Shown here piece after piece: positions 42,191 to 52,900 of a stretch of DNA of 64,000 nucleotides. The notes below the pieces were generated by a model. The model had not been told where the DNA came from, ran no database searches, and saw nothing but the letters and a program-made list of their open reading frames with translations. The DNA comes from Clostridiales bacterium (GTDB taxonomy: Bacteria > Bacillota > Clostridia > Christensenellales > UBA1242), in NCBI GenBank assembly GCA_003522085.1, contig DPGI01000009.1:1-64000 (forward strand), written 5' to 3'. The translations under genes and the position numbers were made by a program. Numbering within the stretch: position 1 is the first letter of the stretch; each line of letters begins with the position of its first letter.

Positions 42191-43612
42191 TTACATAAGT
42201 CCGTCTAAGTCTTCATCAAGTTCTTGAAGATTGTCTTCTGGTGGAATTTCTTCAACAGTTTTAGGCTTAGCATATTTAACTTTTTCTTCCATTCCAACAA
42301 ATGTTGTGTATTCGCCGATCCAGCGAAGTTTAATAGTTCCGATTTGACCGTTTCTGTGCTTTGCCAAAATAAGCTCTACAACGCCAGGTTCATCTTCTGA
42401 AGCGATGTCGTTGTATCTTTCAGGGTTATGCAAAAACATAACAATGTCGGCATCTTGTTCGATAGCACCTGAATCTCTAAGGTCAGAAAGTTGAGGTTTG
42501 TGGCCTTCACGTTTTTCAATATCACGAGACAACTGCGACAGCACGATGATTGGAACGTTAAGTTCTTTTGCAGCGATTTTAAGATTTCTTGAAATATCAG
42601 AAACCTCGCTTTGCCTATTTTCGTTTTTTCTATTGCTATCCGATGACATAAGTTGAAGATAGTCGATCATAATGAAATCGAGTTTGCCTTCTTTGGCTTT
42701 AAGTCTGCGGCACTTTGACAAAAGCGCAGCAGGAGTTGTCAAGCTTGAGTCATCTACAAACAATTTGCTGTTTTCAAGTTGTTTTGTAGCCGTCCAAAAT
42801 CTTTTCCACTCTTCAGTTGTCATTTTTCCGTTGAGTGCGTTTTGCATAGGAATTTTTGCAAGTGAGCAAGCCGCTCTTTGCATAAGTTGTTCGGCAGGCA
42901 TTTCAAGCGAGAAGACTGCAACTGTTTTCCCTTCCTTAACAGCGATGTTAGTAACAAGGTTCATAGCAAAACTTGTTTTACCAACACTAGGACGAGCAGC
43001 AAGCAAAATAAGGTCCGAGTTTTGCAAGCCGTTTGTAATATTATCAAGGTCACGATATCCAGTAGGAATTCCGCGAATAGAATTTGGATCTTTTGCAATG
43101 CGGTCAAATTTGTCGATAACCGCTTTTACTGCACCGCCTACATGTTCAAGTTGTGACACTTCTTCTTTTTCAGAAATTCCATACACTTCTGATTCGGCAA
43201 AGGCCAAAACTTCTTCTTTGCCTTCTTCTGAATATGCGCGTTCAATAATATTTTGACCGCTTTTAATAAGCATTCTTCTTACAGAATTTGATTTTACAAT
43301 TTCAACATAGTATTTATAGTTTGCAGCAGATGGAACAACATTTGTCAAAAAGTTTATGTAGTCGATTCCACCAACGGCGTCCATTTTACCTTCTCGTTCT
43401 AGTTCTTCGGTTAATGTAACAAAATCGATTGGCGTGTTTTTCTTAAAAATTTTAAGCATTGCGGCAAAAATGGCTTTGTGTGCATCTGTATAAAAATCAT
43501 CAACCTTAATCAAAGTCATGATTTCAGTTTGGCACATTGAATCAATAAGCAAACATCCAAGCACGGCTTGTTCGGCATCGATGTTGTGCGGCATTATTTT
43601 GTAATCAGGCAT
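42191..43612 (-). CDS. dnaB: Replicative DNA helicase DnaB
   Basis: Hexameric helicase that unwinds DNA ahead of the replisome. The 473-residue protein has the N-terminal domain (MPHNIDAEQAVLGCLL, then FYTDAHKAIFAAM), the linker, and the RecA-like domain with Walker A AARPSVGKTSFAM near residue 210, Walker B FIMIDYLQLMSSD, and SQLSRDIEKREGHKPQLSDLRDSGAIEQDAD. The Walker A has RPSVGKT for the usual RPSMGKT. AAAGGAG precedes the start. It lies between a two-helix membrane protein and gltX in one operon. Confidence 0.96.
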   Translation of the reverse strand: MPDYKIMPHNIDAEQAVLGCLLIDSMCQTEIMTLIKVDDFYTDAHKAIFAAMLKIFKKNTPIDFVTLTEELEREGKMDAVGGIDYINFLTNVVPSAANYKYYVEIVKSNSVRRMLIKSGQNIIERAYSEEGKEEVLAFAESEVYGISEKEEVSQLEHVGGAVKAVIDKFDRIAKDPNSIRGIPTGYRDLDNITNGLQNSDLILLAARPSVGKTSFAMNLVTNIAVKEGKTVAVFSLEMPAEQLMQRAACSLAKIPMQNALNGKMTTEEWKRFWTATKQLENSKLFVDDSSLTTPAALLSKCRRLKAKEGKLDFIMIDYLQLMSSDSNRKNENRQSEVSDISRNLKIAAKELNVPIIVLSQLSRDIEKREGHKPQLSDLRDSGAIEQDADIVMFLHNPERYNDIASEDEPGVVELILAKHRNGQIGTIKLRWIGEYTTFVGMEEKVKYAKPKTVEEIPPEDNLQELDEDLDGLM

Positions 43613-43624
43613 AATTTTTCTCCT

Positions 43625-44008
43625 TTATTCAGAAAATGGATCATCCTTTGGATTTTGCTGCTGCTTTTCCGCTTTCTTTTTGTCAATGATAGCACATATC
43701 CACAGAAAGAGCAAGTAAAACACTCCGGCGATAACCACTATAACAAGCATGTTAAGCCATTGTGGAATGTTTGTATAAACGATTAAAACAGCCGAAATTA
43801 TAAGCGCGATAACAGCATAAACGCAGATAAACCACATAGTGCGCTTCATCTGTTGCTTCATCAGTCTGCGTCCGCTCATATTTGCAGGAACTTCGTTGTT
43901 TTTGTTGCTTATGCGTTGATCGTTGTCTCTTTTTTGCAAAATTTCAACTGGCGCATTTTCTTCCTGCTTTTTTTCAACTTTTTGTTTTGGTCGCTGTTTT
44001 TTTGCCAT
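43625..44008 (-). CDS. Small membrane protein, two helices
   Basis: A 127-residue protein: a charged lysine/glutamine-rich N-terminal third (KKQRPKQKVEKKQEEN), then two membrane helices (WFICVYAVIALIISAVLIVY and MLVIVVIAGVFYLLFLWICA) and a polar tail. No family recognised. GGAGGGG precedes the ATG; the gene sits 8 bases after typA and 12 bases before dnaB, so it belongs to that operon. Confidence 0.65.
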   Translation of the reverse strand: MAKKQRPKQKVEKKQEENAPVEILQKRDNDQRISNKNNEVPANMSGRRLMKQQMKRTMWFICVYAVIALIISAVLIVYTNIPQWLNMLVIVVIAGVFYLLFLWICAIIDKKKAEKQQQNPKDDPFSE

Positions 44009-44016
44009 GCCCCCTC

Positions 44017-45852
44017 CTAAATTTCTCCGCGAAGTTGTTTTCCTTTTTCGCGAAGTCTCAATGTATGGTCGAGAATAGTTTTTCTTATTCTAACATTTTT
44101 TGGTGTAATTTCCAACAATTCATCGTCAGCAATAAATTCGATTGCATCTTCAAGGCTCAAAATTTTTGGAGGTGTAAGTCTAAGTGCTTCGTCTGCTCCT
44201 GATGAACGACAGTTTGAAAGGTGTTTTTTCTTGCAAACGTTTACAACGATGTCTCCACCTTTAGGGTTTTCGCCCACAACCATTCCTGCATAAACTTTCG
44301 TGCCAGGAGTGATAAACAAATCTCCACGTTCTTGTGCATTGAAAAGCCCATAAACGATTGCTTCGCCGGCTTCGTGAGCAATAAGCGAACCAACTTCACG
44401 ACGTTGAATTTCGCCCTTGTATGGTTGATAACTGTCAAAAATTGAGTTGATAATTCCTTCCCCACGAGTGTCAGTGAGAAGTTCGCTCTTAAATCCAAAA
44501 AGTCCACGCGATGGGATTAAAAATTCCATTTTCATGCGGTTGCCGTGTGGAGTCATTTGCACAAGTTCGCCCTTTCTTACGCCCATCTTGTTCATAACTG
44601 TTCCCACGCAATCTTCTGGGACATCAAGGAAAAGTCTGTCAATAGGTTCACTTTTAACGCCGTCAATATCTTTAATCAAAACCTTTGGCATTGATACTTG
44701 AAATTCATAACCGTCACGACGCATATTTTCAATCAAAATTGAAAGGTGCATTTCACCTCTGCCTCGAACAACAAAGCAATCTGCTGTTGCGCCGTCGTTT
44801 ACTTTAAGTGAAAGGTCTTTAACTGCTTCTTTATACAATCTGTCTCTCAAATGTCTGCTTGTAACAAATTTTCCTTCTGTTCCTGCAAAAGGAGAATTGT
44901 TGACCATGAAAGTCATTTCGATGCTTGGTTCTGCAATTTTAACAAATTCGATAGGCTCAACTCTTTCTTCGCCGCAAATTGTGTCGCCGATACTTACTTG
45001 ATCAAGTCCTGCAACGCAAACGATTTCGCCCACTGCTGCTTCTTTAACTGGCACACGTTTAAGCCCTTCAAAAACAAAAAGTGAAACAATTTTTGCTTTG
45101 TGTTTCTTTTCTGGTTCAAAGAAATTGCAAACAACGATGTTTTGCCCTTCAAAAACTCTTCCGCTTGTGATTTTTCCAACTGCAAGTTTGCCCACATAGT
45201 CATTGTGTTCGGCTGACGAAATAAGCATTTGCAAAGGTGCTTTTTCGTCCCCTTGTGGTGCTGGAATTTTTTCGAGAATTGTTTTGAAAAGTGGAGTCAA
45301 ATCTGAGCTGTCGTTCATGTCAGGAGACAAAGATGCGATTCCCTTTCTTGCCGAGCAAAATACAAACGCCGAGTTAAGTTGTTCTTCGTTTGCATCGAGT
45401 TCTAAAAACAGTTCCAAAACTTCGTCGACAACTTCTTTTGGACGGGCATCTGGCTTGTCCATTTTGTTGATAACTACAACAACTTTTAAATTTAAGTCGA
45501 GCGCTTTTTGAAGCACAAATCTAGTTTGTGGCATAGGTCCTTCATAGGCGTCAACCAACAAAAGAACACCGTCAACCATTTTTAACACTCTTTCAACTTC
45601 TCCACCAAAGTCGGCGTGGCCTGGAGTGTCGATGATATTTATTTTTGTTCCATTATAAATGCAAGAGGTGTTTTTCGCCAAAATTGTAATTCCTCTTTCT
45701 CTTTCAAGTGCGTTTGAGTCCATAACTCTGTCTTCAACCACTTGATTTTCTCTGAAAACATTGCCTTGTTTTAGCATTTCATTAACAAGTGAAGTCTTGC
45801 CGTGGTCGACGTGAGCAATAATTGCAACATTTCTGATTTTTTCGTTTGTCAT
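44017..45852 (-). CDS. typA: Translational GTPase TypA/BipA
   Basis: Ribosome-associated GTPase involved in 50S assembly and stress or cold growth. The 611-residue protein starts with the G1 motif IAHVDHGKTSL, G2 in RERGITI, G3 DTPGHADFGGEVERVL and G4 NKMDKPDARP, followed by EF-G-like domains and the BipA-specific C-terminus (QRRDVGSLIAHEAG-like QRREVGSLIAHEAG, YGLFNAQERGDLFI). Length is normal. A promoter (45880-45907) lies upstream. It is the first gene of the typA-(2TM)-dnaB-gltX operon. Confidence 0.95.
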   Translation of the reverse strand: MTNEKIRNVAIIAHVDHGKTSLVNEMLKQGNVFRENQVVEDRVMDSNALERERGITILAKNTSCIYNGTKINIIDTPGHADFGGEVERVLKMVDGVLLLVDAYEGPMPQTRFVLQKALDLNLKVVVVINKMDKPDARPKEVVDEVLELFLELDANEEQLNSAFVFCSARKGIASLSPDMNDSSDLTPLFKTILEKIPAPQGDEKAPLQMLISSAEHNDYVGKLAVGKITSGRVFEGQNIVVCNFFEPEKKHKAKIVSLFVFEGLKRVPVKEAAVGEIVCVAGLDQVSIGDTICGEERVEPIEFVKIAEPSIEMTFMVNNSPFAGTEGKFVTSRHLRDRLYKEAVKDLSLKVNDGATADCFVVRGRGEMHLSILIENMRRDGYEFQVSMPKVLIKDIDGVKSEPIDRLFLDVPEDCVGTVMNKMGVRKGELVQMTPHGNRMKMEFLIPSRGLFGFKSELLTDTRGEGIINSIFDSYQPYKGEIQRREVGSLIAHEAGEAIVYGLFNAQERGDLFITPGTKVYAGMVVGENPKGGDIVVNVCKKKHLSNCRSSGADEALRLTPPKILSLEDAIEFIADDELLEITPKNVRIRKTILDHTLRLREKGKQLRGEI

Positions 45853-45879
45853 TTTTGTATTATTTCCTTTTAACGCTAT

Positions 45880-45907
45880 AGTATATCACAATTTAATTTA
45901 AATTCAA
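45880..45907 (-). promoter_or_regulatory. Promoter of the typA operon
   Basis: On the minus strand TTGAAT (45907-45902), 16 bases, TATACT (45885-45880), with AAGGAAAT ahead of the ATG at 45852. Confidence 0.55.
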
Positions 45908-45941
45908 TAATAATTTTATCTTTTTTCTTGGTTGTTTTAAT

Positions 45942-45970
45942 AAAAAAGAAGCAAATTATGCCTCTTTTTT
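45942..45970 (-). terminator. Terminator of the lipoprotein gene at 45956
   Basis: AAAAAAGAGGC and GCTTCTTTTTT pair on the minus strand (one G-U), and the stop codon lies inside the stem. Confidence 0.6.
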
Positions 45971-46840
45971 GTTAGATTTTTTTGATTTAATTTTTGTTGA
46001 AATAAAAATTGTCAAACTGCCTATTCCAACCGCCGCAAGTGCACTGCCAAGAGCGATTAAATACCACCACCCGCGAACAGCACTCACTGTTTTGATTTCG
46101 ACAGATTTTCCTTGTCCAAGCTGGCTGTGTTTAAGAGACCAGATGTGGTGATAATATCTTCCGTCATTTATTTTTTCGTCGGCATTTGAATGTATGCGTT
46201 TGTGTGTTGTCACGTAATCATAACTGAAAGTTATTTCGTCAAGCGTATCAATTTTTTCTTGTGAAAAATTGTTTGTAAGCACTCCGTCGATTATTTCGAC
46301 ATACATTTGTCCAACACTCTTGCCACCAACTTTCTGCGAGAATGGAAATTCACCTTTGCTTTCGTCGATGTTTAAAAACAAATTGTCTTGTTTTACTGCA
46401 TCTTCATCTCCGGTTTTAGGGTGATAATAATTCCACGCTGCGTAAGAATTAAAATTAAACGAAAATTCTATACGGTCGGTTTTTGAATTGTATTTCGCTT
46501 GTTTAAAGTCAACTTGACTGCCGCCGATAACATAGTTGTTGTCTGGCTTTGATGAGTAAATTGAAAAATAGTTTAAATACATTTTATTCCAAACTTTAAC
46601 GCGCAATTCGTTTTCAAGTTGTGAAATATATGTTTCAACTTTTTCTTGTTCTTCCCCATTTTTGATCAAAGCTTTAGCGCCAGTTGGGAAAGCAAAGTTT
46701 TGACTTACAAAGTTGCTTCCCGCAACAACTTGCATATGCAGATTTGAAGGAGAAGAAATTGTTGCGCTAGAAGAATTTTGACACCCAGAGAGTGTCAAAA
46801 TACTTAATCCGCAAAACAGCATAATAAATATTTTTTTCAT
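45956..46840 (-). CDS. Lipoprotein with C-terminal membrane helix
   Basis: A 294-residue protein with a lipoprotein signal (MKKIFIMLFCGLSIL, lipobox TLSGC) and a second hydrophobic helix at the C-terminus (WWYLIALGSALAAVGIGSLTI) before a lysine-rich tail, so it would be held at both ends. The outer part shows no recognised domain but has many aromatic and Asn residues (FKQAKYNSKTDRIEFSFNFN). The ATG at 46840 is chosen; a TTG six codons earlier is also in frame. It lies just downstream of the giant lipoprotein gene (60 bases), so the two could be cotranscribed and work together at the surface. Confidence 0.65.
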   Translation of the reverse strand: MKKIFIMLFCGLSILTLSGCQNSSSATISSPSNLHMQVVAGSNFVSQNFAFPTGAKALIKNGEEQEKVETYISQLENELRVKVWNKMYLNYFSIYSSKPDNNYVIGGSQVDFKQAKYNSKTDRIEFSFNFNSYAAWNYYHPKTGDEDAVKQDNLFLNIDESKGEFPFSQKVGGKSVGQMYVEIIDGVLTNNFSQEKIDTLDEITFSYDYVTTHKRIHSNADEKINDGRYYHHIWSLKHSQLGQGKSVEIKTVSAVRGWWYLIALGSALAAVGIGSLTIFISTKIKSKKSNKKEA

Positions 46841-46900
46841 AAAATTATGTTTATTCAATTTCTTTCTCTTTTAAAACTTTATCACGTTTTTAATTTCATA

Positions 46901-49900
46901 TTATCCAATATAAACGATATCTGCACTGAAATTCGTCGTAGACGCAAATTTTACTTGAATTTGGAATTTATTGTTGTTCTTGCAAGTTATGTTTTGATCT
47001 TTGGTTATTTTCCTTAAAGTAAAACTTCCCGATGGACTGTAACTTGAATAAGTATAAGCAATTGGGCTTGTAGAACTCGATGCGAATGTCATCTTTGCTG
47101 CAAACAATTTGTCAATCTTGCCATTGACCGTTCCAAGCCCAACAATAGTATCAACGCTGCTGTTGAAGAACGAATTTGCTATGCCACCTGCATACGCTGC
47201 TGAACTGCTTTTGATTGCTGCAGTATTGACGCACGAGAAAAGTTGAGCGCTTGTTCCAAGCAAAACAACTCCGCCAACATAGGCGCTTGCACCATTTGCT
47301 GTTATTGTAATGTCTTTTGTGTTTAAAGCCATATCTACAAGTGAATCTTCCGCACAGATAACAACTCCCGCTGCGCCGACAGCGCCGTTTGTGTTGTTTC
47401 TAAATGTGATATTGATATGCCCACTTGTCGCGCCTGTTGCATTTTTACTTTTTACAAATCGGATAGTAGCTTTTTTGTAATTATTGAAACCTACAAGCCC
47501 TCCATAGAAGAAATTTTGCGAAACACCTGTTATATTATTAGTGATGTCAACATCTGCTTCGGTAACAAGGTTTCTTGCCGTTGCTTTATTTTCTCCAACA
47601 ACCGGTGCAACAGCTAGTGTTCCGCTTGGTTTTAATGCACTTGCAAACGAAACGCTTGACGATGTGACAGTAATGCCGTCAACAATGCCAAGGTTTTTAA
47701 ACACAAGCCCTCCAACTAAAGCGGCATCAGCACCAATGTTTTGTGATAAGTTTGCATCAACAGCCAAGTTGAACGCAAGTTTTAAATTCTTAATCTGCGC
47801 GTCTTGACCAATTTCTTTAAACACGCCCGCACCTTTCGTGAACTCAACTGCCGAGTATGAATCGCCGGAAGGAACTTTTGCTGTAACTCTTTCTTCTAAC
47901 GCTGTGACGCTAATAATGCTTGCCGAAATCTTGTTGTTGCCTCCGTCATAAACTCCGTTAAAAGTTTGAGCAATGGCAAATCCGTCGGTCGCAACACTTA
48001 TTTCGCTAGTGTTTTGTTTGAAGAAATATTGCGTGTCGGTTTCGGTAATCTTTCCTTTTTGGGTCGTCGTAGTTTTTTGCCCACGATAGGTTTTAACGAT
48101 TATTTTCGTTTGTGTGTATTTTTGCAAATATTCAGGACGAGTAAATCTGTAATTTATATTTGCAAAGTGGGTGTTATTTTTGATTATGTAAGGGCTTGAA
48201 GATGTTCCCTCACCAAAGTCAAACAAATTAAAGTTGTATTCCTTGGTGGTTGTGTCCGCTGTTTCAACTTCGTATTTTGAAGCATCTTTCAAAATCTTTT
48301 GAAGTGGAGATGATACTAAATTGTTTTCATTTTTTCTCGCTTCAATCTTAAATTTTGTAATCTTGCCAACAACTGGCAACTCAAAACTGGTTACTCTGAT
48401 TCCGTTTTCGCTGTCAACTGCAATTCCGTGATAATCAGTTTTAACTATTTCACCGATTGGAACATTGTTGTATTCGCGAGTGTCGGTTATGTCATAAGTT
48501 GTGCTGCCTTCTTTATATGAATATGTCGTTGTAAGACTAATTTTAAATGTTGCATTTGACAAGTCGTAAGAATCAACATCGTTTTCGGCTTTTGCCTTTT
48601 GTCTTAAATAATGCAAAACGTCGGTTGTTTTAAGCAAATAGTTGTTGTTTGTCACGCCAATGTATTGATATTCTCTGTCTACGTTGTAAGCTGAGATCAG
48701 CACTTCAGTGTCATATGCAACAACTGGTTTTTGCGAGCATTCTTTATCCACATAGTAAGGGCAATTTTGTGATGCTGTAAATCTGTTTCCGTCATAGTTT
48801 AGCACTGAGATTGGAAGATAGTAATATTCTTCTGTCCCGTTTGTCGGGTTTTGAGCTTTAACTGCAAAGGCGGTTTCAAGAAGAGAATATTCTTTACCTT
48901 TAAGTGTTCCGATAACCGTCTTTTCGCTGTCGTAAACATTAAAGTCAACTGTATCGTCAAATCTTGGAACGGCTTTTCCATTTTGAATGTTTACCGCTGC
49001 GCTAACAACATATGCCGGAACGACTTCGTTGTTGCTGTCAGTGTAATTTATCCATACTTCTCCGTTTGCAATAAATCCTTGCTTTGTTTCTGCATTAAGC
49101 GGAACAATCTCTCTGCCCTGTAAAACGCCAAATTGATAAATGATTTCTTGGCTGTTTTCCATTTCGCTTAAATAGATTTCTGCGCCGCTTTCATTGCTGA
49201 TTTTGTTTGCAAATTCTGTTTGATAAATCCAATCAAATCTTTGTGCCTGTTCATCATAGTAAAGCATGTCATCGTTTGCCCATTCTGCTTGACTAAGTTC
49301 GATTGCAAGTTCTTCGTCAGATCGCAAATACCAATTTTTATCTCTTGGAATTGCGACTGCCTTAAACACGGCTTCACTTGGAACTTCTTCCTTTGAAGTT
49401 ATCGTATGAGTGATGAAATCCACGGCGTTGTAGGCGTCTGTAAGTTTAATTGCAAATTTGCCTTGTCCATATGCTGTTTTGTATTTAGTGAAGAAGTCCT
49501 CAAAATTAATTGAATTATTTTCTTTAGTCTTCAAAATTTCATAATCACTTGCCGTAATTGTTGGTAGAACTTGGATATCTTCAGAAGTGTGAAGAAGTGA
49601 TGAAAGCGATGAGAGTTTTGCTTTTGAAGTAATTTCACCACTCTCATTCTTTGTGGATTTTTGATTTACGATCAATTCAAAGTTGTATTTTTTGCCAGCT
49701 ATAAGTTGACCCGGAGTAACTCTAAAAATGTAGTATGCGTCGGCCGATCCAGAATTTACAATTTCAACTTCGCCATCAATCAAAGTTTTATTTGAACTTT
49801 CAATAGCATAAATTCTGAAAGCTGTATTTGCATCGTATTCTTTTTTATTGTTACTATTATAGGCAGATTTCCATGTGATAAGCCCTGCATTTTCATTATT

Positions 49901-52900
49901 TTCGCCATCTTTCTCATGTGTAATTATAGTAAATGAATCCTTTAATGGAATTGCTGTTCGTGAAATCAACCACGTTTCATCGTTTGCGCCTTCGTTGATT
50001 TGATAGTCTCCTTTGCTTATCAGAAGTTCGCTGTCTAGTATGCATGCCTGCGAAGCCTCGTAAGTTGTGCTTTCAATTTTGTTGTAATATTTGCCTTCAA
50101 TGGTTTGTATATCGCCTACTGCATAAATCAATTTGTAAACATTTGCGCGAACTAAAACTTGATATTTAAATTCTACCCCATCAATTGGGTTCACAATATG
50201 TTTTGCGTCAAGCACATTTGAAGAAGTATAAAGTGTTTTTTGAACGTTGTATCTCCAGTCTTCGCTAGTTGCATAGTAATAGCGAACTGTTACTTCATAA
50301 ATAACTTCAAGCTTACCTTCTCCTACTTGTTGTGGTAATCTATCTTCGTGAACGCTTTGAGATGACGTTGCCCATTCGATATTTCCTTCGTCATTCACAA
50401 AAACGTTAGGCTCGTCGCCTTCAAAAGTAAGTTTTGCCGCGTGAACGTTAGCCTGTTTTGATTGCAACAGCACTGTTCCGTCGTTTTCAAGACCTTGAAT
50501 TGAAACCAAATAATATGCGTTGTTTGTGCCTGCATCTTCATAGGTTGCTGAGAACTTATCGTTTTCGAAACTGTCGCCGCTCACTGCTGCGTTAAATATT
50601 TTTGCGGTTTTTTCTGTGAGACGATATTCATATTCATGGTCTACAGTATCATTGCTTGGAGATTTAAGTTCGTTAATGCCTGTTTGCCAATTCACTGTAA
50701 ACTTTCCGCTTGATGGATTTTTTATAACAGAAATGTTAAAAGTTTTAAATTCGTCCGCTTCCTTTTTCAAACTTACATCATTTGAAAGAATGAAATCTTT
50801 TTCTAAGCGTTTGTCAGCTGCTGCAGTGTTATCCACAATTGAAAGTTGTCCGTTTATGACTTTCAGGTCTGGCCTTTTAAGTTTATAAAGATTGTTGATT
50901 TGATAGATTTCACTATCAACCTTTATTTCAAAGTTTTGAGCAACACCTTTTGTAAAGAACTTAAAGTAATCGTATGCTCCTTCGCTTTCAGGAGTAAACG
51001 TTGCTTTTGCTCCAGTTGCTGCTTTAACTTCAATGCTTTGAGTCACTCCCGCATCTTTTTTTGCAGTAACGACTGTAGATGGATAGGTTGTTGAATTAAC
51101 TTTAAAGTTTTCCCAAACAAACTCACCATCTTCGAGTTTTAATGTGTTGAAATTAAATTTTAAGAACGTTACGCTGATGGTTTCGCTCTTACCATTGATG
51201 TAGACGCTGTCTCCATTTGCGTAAATATCCACGGTGAAATCATGACCTGCAAGGCCGACAATGTTTACTTTATAACAGATTTCGCCAAGCACGATTTCGT
51301 CGTCTTTTGCTTCAACTCCGCCTATTGTCGCAACACCATTTGCGATTGTATAAGCATAGTTTGTTCCGTCTATGGTAATGTTGCCGTCTTTCCCTGCAAT
51401 CTTGCTGCCGCCAGATATGGCAATTGGATTGTTAGGATCGGCCACATTTTTAATCGGCGTAAGTGAAATATTTTCGCCATAAATGTTTGTCACGTTTTCG
51501 TCATAAATAACGCCTTCAACGCCGTTCATAGGAATCCAAACAAATGAATTTTCTACTTTCAAATCTTTGTTTGCTCCGCTGAATGTGCTGCGAGCCCAAC
51601 CATCGGTTGTTTTTGTTACTTTGTATTCAATTACGTCGTTTGTGACTTTGTCTCTAAGTGCCACTGTATAACTGTCAAAGCCTTCAAGTGGAACAAATTT
51701 TGCATAATAAACGTTTGAAACACCGCCGTCAACTGCTTCGGAATCAACCCTTGTTAAAGGAGAAGGAACTATTTGAACATTTGACTTAACTTCTTTGAAA
51801 ACAGAACTAATTGTGTTGTTTTCAGCAGAGCCTTGTTGTTGAATAAAAATGTTGTATTCGCCAGCAGGAATTTTCTTTGCTGGGAACACGTTGTATTCGC
51901 CAATTTCGTCGCTTCCGATTTCGTTAAACAAAAGCGTTGATGAAGCAATACCGGTAAAGTAATCTTTGTTTGTAAGCATATTGTAAACGCTGTTTAAGTT
52001 TGCAATCAAACGTTCGTCAGTGATTTGCTTATCTGTAAAGATTTCTGATATTTTTTGAAGAGTTTCGTCAGAAAGTGAAGACAAAAAGTTAAGCGCGTTT
52101 GTTGATGTGCAATAACTTTGTGTCCCGCCTACTTTAACGAATTTAAGGTTAAACTTAACATTTTTAATATTTTGCAGCGAGAAGCTAAATGGAACAGTAA
52201 ATGTTTTTGCAATGAATTGTCTAGCAAATTCGGAGATCGATGGGAAATCGGTTGTGTTTGAACTTCCCGCCAACATACTTTCAATGCTGGCATGTTTTTC
52301 TACAGTCGAAGACGAGCTGTTGAAATCAAGTTTAAGCACTCCATCTATCAGAGAAACATTGTTTGAAATCTGTTCAAGTTGTTTAATTTTAGCATCAACG
52401 CCTTCATGTTTATATTTTGTAATCTTTGAAGGTAAAACCATAAGTTGAGAAGAGACAACCTTGATGCCTGCGGTAAATTCTTCGCTCATATCAACTTTTT
52501 CGCCAAGATAATATCTTGCGTTTGACGCGCTGATAGTTGCGGTTTTGTGTTGAGTAGCTCCGTCAAACAACAATACGTAACCGGTGTTTTCTTCACCAGT
52601 ATCTGCCCATCTAAAGTTTCCGTGATCAATTTCAAGGGCGGTAATTTGGGCAAGTTTTTTATATTTGTATACTTCACTGAAATTGTTTACTGTAAATGTT
52701 TCGTTGTCGAGAGAAACATATCCAATTCGAACATTTATTTGCCCCGCATTAAATACATCTAAAACTTCTGAGATGTTTACCGCACAGCATCTTGTGCTTT
52801 TAATGTTTGCGCCAGTTACTTCAGTTTTTGAGAAATATCTTGGATTTTTTGTTCCTGCATTTGAATCTTCAATCCAATATCCAAAATTATCCTCTGCCTT

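Noticed and set aside
42672..43256. 194-residue frame opposite dnaB
   Set aside because: Lies inside dnaB, which has all helicase motifs. No domain is visible in the shadow frame.
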